Shown here: in pieces, positions 15,115 to 18,434 of the stretch
Numbering within the stretch: the first letter of the stretch is position 1
Layout: each line of letters starts with the position of its first letter
Source: JBGTLW01 sp041743835
GTDB taxonomy: Bacteria; Planctomycetota; Phycisphaerae; Phycisphaerales; Phycisphaeraceae
DNA length: 18,434 nt
Assembly: GCA_041743835.1 (NCBI GenBank)
Contig: JBGTLW010000235.1
Span: 1 to 18,434 of the forward strand
Direction: 5' to 3'
Position numbers and translations under genes: made by a program
The notes under the pieces: model-generated
What the model saw: the letters and a program-made list of their open reading frames with translations, nothing else
The model's database searches: none
Told to the model about the DNA's origin: nothing

Positions 15115-17007
15115 ATGGAATTGGAACCCAACCCGCTGACCAAGCCTCACGAAGCAAGCCCACAAGTTGGAAGCTGCACGAAACGGCAGTCCGAAGTCAC
15201 CATCGCCAGGGTCTGTTCGCAAGCCGGGCAGGCGATGCGGCTTAATGGGCAAGCGCCGCTGCGCGACGCGCTGGATGTGTTGCGCGAACAATCGGAGTTG
15301 ATCGGCCTGCTGATCGAGGTCGAGCCTGGTCAGGTCGTACCAATGTACCGGATACGCACCTATCAACTGCTGACCCGTGCCTATGTCAAGGACCTGTTCA
15401 GCCACAAGCCGATCACCGCGTTCCTCCGCGCGCAGCACGGCATGAACCACCTGCGGCTGGACGCGGCGACGCCGATCGGCGACGCGATCGACGCGGCCCT
15501 GGCGCGTGATGTGGAGTACCGCTACGACCCTGTGATCGTGACCCGTGGCGGGGTGTGCAGAGAAGTGCTTGACGTCCGGGCGATGATCGACCACCAGCGC
15601 TGCATGCTCGCGGACGTGCTAGACGAGGTGGACCGCCAGCGACAGGAAGCGCATCACGCATCGCGTCACGACCGGCTCACCGGGCTGCCCAACCGCACCC
15701 ACTCGCTGGAACGCCTCCAAGAGGCCGCGAACGACGCCGAGGCACGCAGCAAACCCTACGCCCTGCTTTTCCTGGACTTCGACAGGTTTAAGATCATCAA
15801 CGATAGCTTAGGCCACGACGCGGGCGACCAACTGTTGACCCTGATCGCCCGACGGATGATGCGGACGCTGGAGCAGTTCACCGGGCAGAAGCAGGACGCC
15901 GGACGCTGGCTCGCCGCGCGGCTGGGGGGCGACGAGTTCCTCGTGCTGCTCGAAAACCTCCAAGACCCCGGGGAGCCGACCCATCTGGCACAGCAACTGA
16001 TCGACGCCATGCGCCCGCCGTTCAACGTCTGTGGCCACGAGGTCACCACTTCCCCGAGTATCGGCGTGACCACCAGTGCCACCAGCGCCAGCACCGTGCC
16101 GGGCACACTGCTCCGCGACGCCGACGCGGCCATGTACCGCGCCAAGAATGCCGGCCGCAACCGCTACGCGGTTTTTGACCAGTCGATGCATGAACAATCG
16201 CTGCATCGACTCAGGCTGGAGAACGAGCTGCGCCGGGCGCTGGATCGCGGCGAGATGACGATGTTCTATCAGCCGATCGTCGCCAGCGAATCCGGGGAGA
16301 TCACCGGATTTGAGGCGCTGATGCGGTGGTTCCACCCGCAGCTCGGCGAGGTCTCGCCCGGCACGTTCATCCCCGTCGCAGAGGAGAACGGCATGATCAG
16401 CGCACTGGGCAGCTACGCACTCGAAACCGCCCTGCATCAGCTCGCCGACTGGCGGCGGGAGGTGGGCAACCAGAGGCCGATGACCATGAGCGTCAACGTC
16501 TCCAAACGCCAGATCTTCCAGCCGGACTTTATCGATCATCTGCGCCAGACAATCCAGCAAACCGGCATTAACCCCAGGGACGTCAACCTCGAGATCACCG
16601 AGTCGATCGTCTCCGGGCGCTCCGACGAGATCGTGTCGGTGCTCAACCGGGTCAAGGCGATGGGCATCCGCCTCTCGATGGACGACTTTGGCACGGGCAT
16701 GTCGTCGCTGACCTGCCTCCACCGATTCCCCATCGACGTGCTCAAGATCGACCGAAGCTTCATCAAGCACCTCGAAAAACGGACCGCATACACGGCGGTG
16801 GTTCAGGCGATCGTCACCCTCGCACGCAACCTGGGCATGAGCGTCACCGTCGAGGGTGTCGAACGCATGGAACAACTCGCACAGGTGCAGGCGCTGGACT
16901 GCGATCAGATCCAGGGCTATCTCTTCTCACGGCCCGTCCCAGCCGCCGATGCGGCCCGTCTGTTGCGATACGGCATCACGCTGCTCGAACAACACCACGC
17001 GGCGTGA
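15115..17007 (+). CDS. Bifunctional GGDEF-EAL cyclic-di-GMP enzyme with CBS-like N-terminal region
   Basis: From the ATG at 15115 the product has 630 residues. About residues 40-170 read like two CBS-type modules (APLRDALDVLREQSELIGLL with VVPMYRIRT; then ATPIGDAIDAALARD with DPVIVTRGGVCREVLDVR), a likely ligand sensor. A short helical linker follows, then a diguanylate cyclase domain with intact GGDEF (271-275), LFLDFDRFKIINDSLGH before it and DAAMYRAKNAGRNRY after it. The inhibitory RxxD site is absent (AGRW instead). The EAL phosphodiesterase domain is complete: EAL at 400-402, NVSKRQ, LEITES, DDFGTG (523-528), KID (544-546), EGVE (580-583) and QGYLFSRP. Both reactions, making and breaking c-di-GMP, look possible. 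There are no membrane helices. GGAGGAG lies directly before the ATG, rather close; an in-frame TTG at 15076 is the alternative. Confidence 0.9.
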   Translation: MELEPNPLTKPHEASPQVGSCTKRQSEVTIARVCSQAGQAMRLNGQAPLRDALDVLREQSELIGLLIEVEPGQVVPMYRIRTYQLLTRAYVKDLFSHKPITAFLRAQHGMNHLRLDAATPIGDAIDAALARDVEYRYDPVIVTRGGVCREVLDVRAMIDHQRCMLADVLDEVDRQRQEAHHASRHDRLTGLPNRTHSLERLQEAANDAEARSKPYALLFLDFDRFKIINDSLGHDAGDQLLTLIARRMMRTLEQFTGQKQDAGRWLAARLGGDEFLVLLENLQDPGEPTHLAQQLIDAMRPPFNVCGHEVTTSPSIGVTTSATSASTVPGTLLRDADAAMYRAKNAGRNRYAVFDQSMHEQSLHRLRLENELRRALDRGEMTMFYQPIVASESGEITGFEALMRWFHPQLGEVSPGTFIPVAEENGMISALGSYALETALHQLADWRREVGNQRPMTMSVNVSKRQIFQPDFIDHLRQTIQQTGINPRDVNLEITESIVSGRSDEIVSVLNRVKAMGIRLSMDDFGTGMSSLTCLHRFPIDVLKIDRSFIKHLEKRTAYTAVVQAIVTLARNLGMSVTVEGVERMEQLAQVQALDCDQIQGYLFSRPVPAADAARLLRYGITLLEQHHAA

Positions 17008-17105
17008 CACCGCTACAGCTTGGCGACCACGCCTCGCCCAGGGCAACACTGCGTGGCAGAAGTGCGAAGCCGTGAGCCGCGGACGGGTGTTAGCGGTTGA
17101 CTTGC

Positions 17106-17543
17106 TTAATAGCCCGGCGGGAGCGCTCCCTCATCCTCTTCATCGTCGAAGTCGTCTTCGGGCCGGGCGCGGTCGTACCGCGGGCCGTCGTGCGGGTGCT
17201 CACCGACTTCGACGTGGACCGTCGAGCGGATGCCGCCCCGGCCACGCCAATCGGTCTGCACCATCATCCACACCGGCTGCATCGCTTTATCCAGGTCGTC
17301 GGCGATCTGGTTCGTGACCGCCTCGTAGAAGATGCCCTCGCTGCGGAACGACTGGTAGTAGAGCTTGAGGCTCTTAAGCTCGATGCACTGGTCGCCGGGG
17401 ATGTATTGGAGTGTGACGACCCCGAAATCCGGGTGCCCGGTCTTGGGGCAGACGGAGGTGAACTCATCGGAGACGTGTTCGATGCTGTACGGCCGCCCGG
17501 GGTTGGGGTTCTCAAAGCACTCAAGGAGTTTGGTGTTCGGCAT
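17106..17543 (-). CDS. queF: NADPH-dependent 7-cyano-7-deazaguanine reductase (preQ0 reductase)
   Basis: The 145-residue product is a single-domain (YkvM-type, tunneling-fold) QueF, which reduces preQ0 to preQ1 in queuosine biosynthesis. The nucleophile C32 and acid D39 are in EFTSVCPKTGHPDFG. The QueF-specific NADPH motif is E55-LKSLKLYY, followed by QSFR. RGGIRSTVHVEVGEH closes the fold. About the last 25 residues (PRYDRARPEDDFDDEEDEGA) form an acidic tail that extends past the usual end. No other queuosine gene is adjacent and I see no preQ1 riboswitch upstream. No Shine-Dalgarno sequence precedes the ATG; a TATACG hexamer (minus strand, 17552-17557) sits 8 bases upstream, which could mean a leaderless mRNA. 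It converges on the GGDEF-EAL gene. Confidence 0.93.
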   Translation of the reverse strand: MPNTKLLECFENPNPGRPYSIEHVSDEFTSVCPKTGHPDFGVVTLQYIPGDQCIELKSLKLYYQSFRSEGIFYEAVTNQIADDLDKAMQPVWMMVQTDWRGRGGIRSTVHVEVGEHPHDGPRYDRARPEDDFDDEEDEGALPPGY

Positions 17544-17659
17544 GGGGTTAGCGTATAGCGGCGGAAGGCCGGCGTCTAGATGAAGGATTGGGCGCGCTCA
17601 TCGCCCATAAACACACGTGGCTAGACGGCAGACGCGCGCCGCCATAACCTACCCACTTC

Positions 17660-17968
17660 ATGCCCCAACCGATCTCCCAAGACGATGTGCGTCACGTCGC
17701 CAAGCTCAGCCGGCTGAAGCTGGACGACTCGCGGATCGCCCAGCTCACCGATCAACTCGGCGCGATCCTCGGCTACATCTCCAAGCTCAACGAGCTGGAT
17801 GTCAGCGGTGTCGAGCCCCTGGCCCACCCGCTGGACCTGACCAACGTCATGCGCGAAGACGCCGAGCAGCCGGGCCTGCCGCTGGACATCGCCCTGCGCA
17901 ACGCGCCCGATGCTGGCGACGGCTTCTTCCGCGTGCCCAAGGTCATCGGCGACGGGGGTGCCGCGTGA
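17660..17968 (+). CDS. gatC: Asp-tRNA(Asn)/Glu-tRNA(Gln) amidotransferase subunit C
   Basis: The 102-residue protein is a full-length GatC: ISQDDVRHVAKLSRLKLDDS at the start, LGAILGYISKLNELDVSGVEPLAHP in the middle and LRNAPDAGDGFFRVPKVI at the end are the family pattern. GatC wraps around and stabilises GatA in the GatCAB complex, which amidates Glu-tRNA(Gln) or Asp-tRNA(Asn) in the cytoplasm. Its TGA stop overlaps the gatA ATG by one base (TGATG), so the two are translationally coupled. No Shine-Dalgarno sequence precedes the ATG; CATAAC (17643-17648) lies at a distance that would suit a very short leader. Confidence 0.95.
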   Translation: MPQPISQDDVRHVAKLSRLKLDDSRIAQLTDQLGAILGYISKLNELDVSGVEPLAHPLDLTNVMREDAEQPGLPLDIALRNAPDAGDGFFRVPKVIGDGGAA

Positions 17969-18434
17969 TGGACCCGACCACGACCACGCTCACCGCCTTG
18001 CGCGATGCGATCGCTGACAAATCACTCACCGCCACCGAGGCGACGCGGGTGTATCTGGATCGCATCGATCGGCACGACGGCAAGATCGCCGCCTTCACGG
18101 AGCGTTACGACGAGCGGGCCTTGGCGCAGGCGGCCGCGGTGGACCGGGGCGAGGTCACGGGGCCACTCGCGGGCGTGCCGATCGCCATCAAGGATGTGCT
18201 GTGTACGGACTACGGCCATACGACCTGCTCGTCGAAGATGCTCAAGGGTTACCGTTCGCCCTTCACCGCCACGGCTGTGAAACGGCTGGAAGAAGCCGGC
18301 GCGGTGGTGCTGGGCAAGACGAAGATGGACGAGTTTGCGATGGGCTCGTCGTGTGAGAACTGTGCAGACGGTTTCGTGTTCAACCCGTGGGACACCGCAC
18401 GCGTGCCCGGCGGGTCATCCGGCGGCTCTGCGGC
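17968..18434 (+). CDS. gatA: Asp-tRNA(Asn)/Glu-tRNA(Gln) amidotransferase subunit A, 3'-truncated by window edge
   Basis: Reading from the ATG that overlaps the gatC stop gives 155 codons before the window ends. The product begins MDPTTTTLTALRDAIADKSL and shows the amidase-family pattern: catalytic Lys75 in GPLAGVPIAIKDVL, then KRLEEAGAVVLGKTKMDEFA, and PGGSSGGSAA with the cis-serine S150 at the edge. The nucleophilic Ser (the TGGS motif, 24 residues later in the family) lies beyond the window. GatA releases ammonia from glutamine for the transamidation. Sequence up to the edge is intact, with no frameshift. Confidence 0.95.
   Translation, partial: MDPTTTTLTALRDAIADKSLTATEATRVYLDRIDRHDGKIAAFTERYDERALAQAAAVDRGEVTGPLAGVPIAIKDVLCTDYGHTTCSSKMLKGYRSPFTATAVKRLEEAGAVVLGKTKMDEFAMGSSCENCADGFVFNPWDTARVPGGSSGGSA

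Noticed and set aside
17544..17659. preQ1 riboswitch before queF
   Set aside because: The short upstream region has no preQ1-type stem and A-rich tail; only a small TGGGCG/CGCCCA hairpin is present.
1..18434. CRISPR array, insertion sequence, phage or defence island
   Set aside because: No spaced direct repeats of CRISPR size, no transposase or integrase frame and no terminal inverted repeats were seen; the 22-base tandem repeat has no spacers.

Overview
The window is high-GC bacterial chromosome with tightly packed genes. It looks like ordinary core metabolism, with one degradative gene at the left edge and two signalling proteins. The gene content suggests a planctomycete-like bacterium, perhaps of the Phycisphaerae: a three-gene sdhCAB operon of the single-polypeptide diheme cytochrome b type, an actinobacterial-style soluble transhydrogenase, a heparinase II/III-type polysaccharide lyase, queF and gatCA, and few clear Shine-Dalgarno sequences. 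That placement is inference from gene content; no rRNA or other marker is present to settle it.

Layout. 1-2660 is the 3' part of a large heparinase II/III-like protein, open at the left edge. 2780-2992 is a small membrane protein of lower GC, followed by 340 bases without a gene. 3333-4784 is a soluble pyridine nucleotide transhydrogenase (SthA class). It converges on a membrane sensor phosphatase (dCache-HAMP-PP2C, 4827-6953, minus). Next come a tRNA-Val(CAC) with a near-consensus promoter and a leader hairpin, and a convergent CAT-anticodon tRNA, probably tRNA-Ile2. The sdhC-sdhA-sdhB operon runs from 7596 to 11137, with a terminator-like hairpin and a perfect 17-bp dyad upstream. A 30-bp perfect palindrome with two extra direct copies of one arm lies just after it. 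A lipoprotein of unknown function and NAD kinase form a minus-strand pair (11250-12782). A zinc-dependent medium-chain dehydrogenase (12942-13961) converges on sucD (13994-14911, minus). A GGDEF-EAL protein (15115-17007) converges on queF (17106-17543, minus). gatC and the start of gatA (17660 to the right edge) close the window.

How the genes fit together. SucD (succinyl-CoA to succinate) and SdhCAB (succinate to fumarate, electrons to quinone) are consecutive TCA-cycle steps. NadK makes NADP and SthA exchanges reducing equivalents between the NAD and NADP pools. QueF, the two tRNAs and GatCA serve translation. The phosphatase and the GGDEF-EAL protein are signalling outputs with no obvious partner next to them.

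I did not find a convincing new multi-gene system, CRISPR array, phage or insertion sequence. The points most worth a second look are non-coding: the palindromic repeat cluster after sdhB, the 17-bp dyad before sdhC, and the tRNA-Val promoter-hairpin leader. On the protein side, the transhydrogenase lacks both redox-cysteine positions, and sucD stands apart from any sucC.
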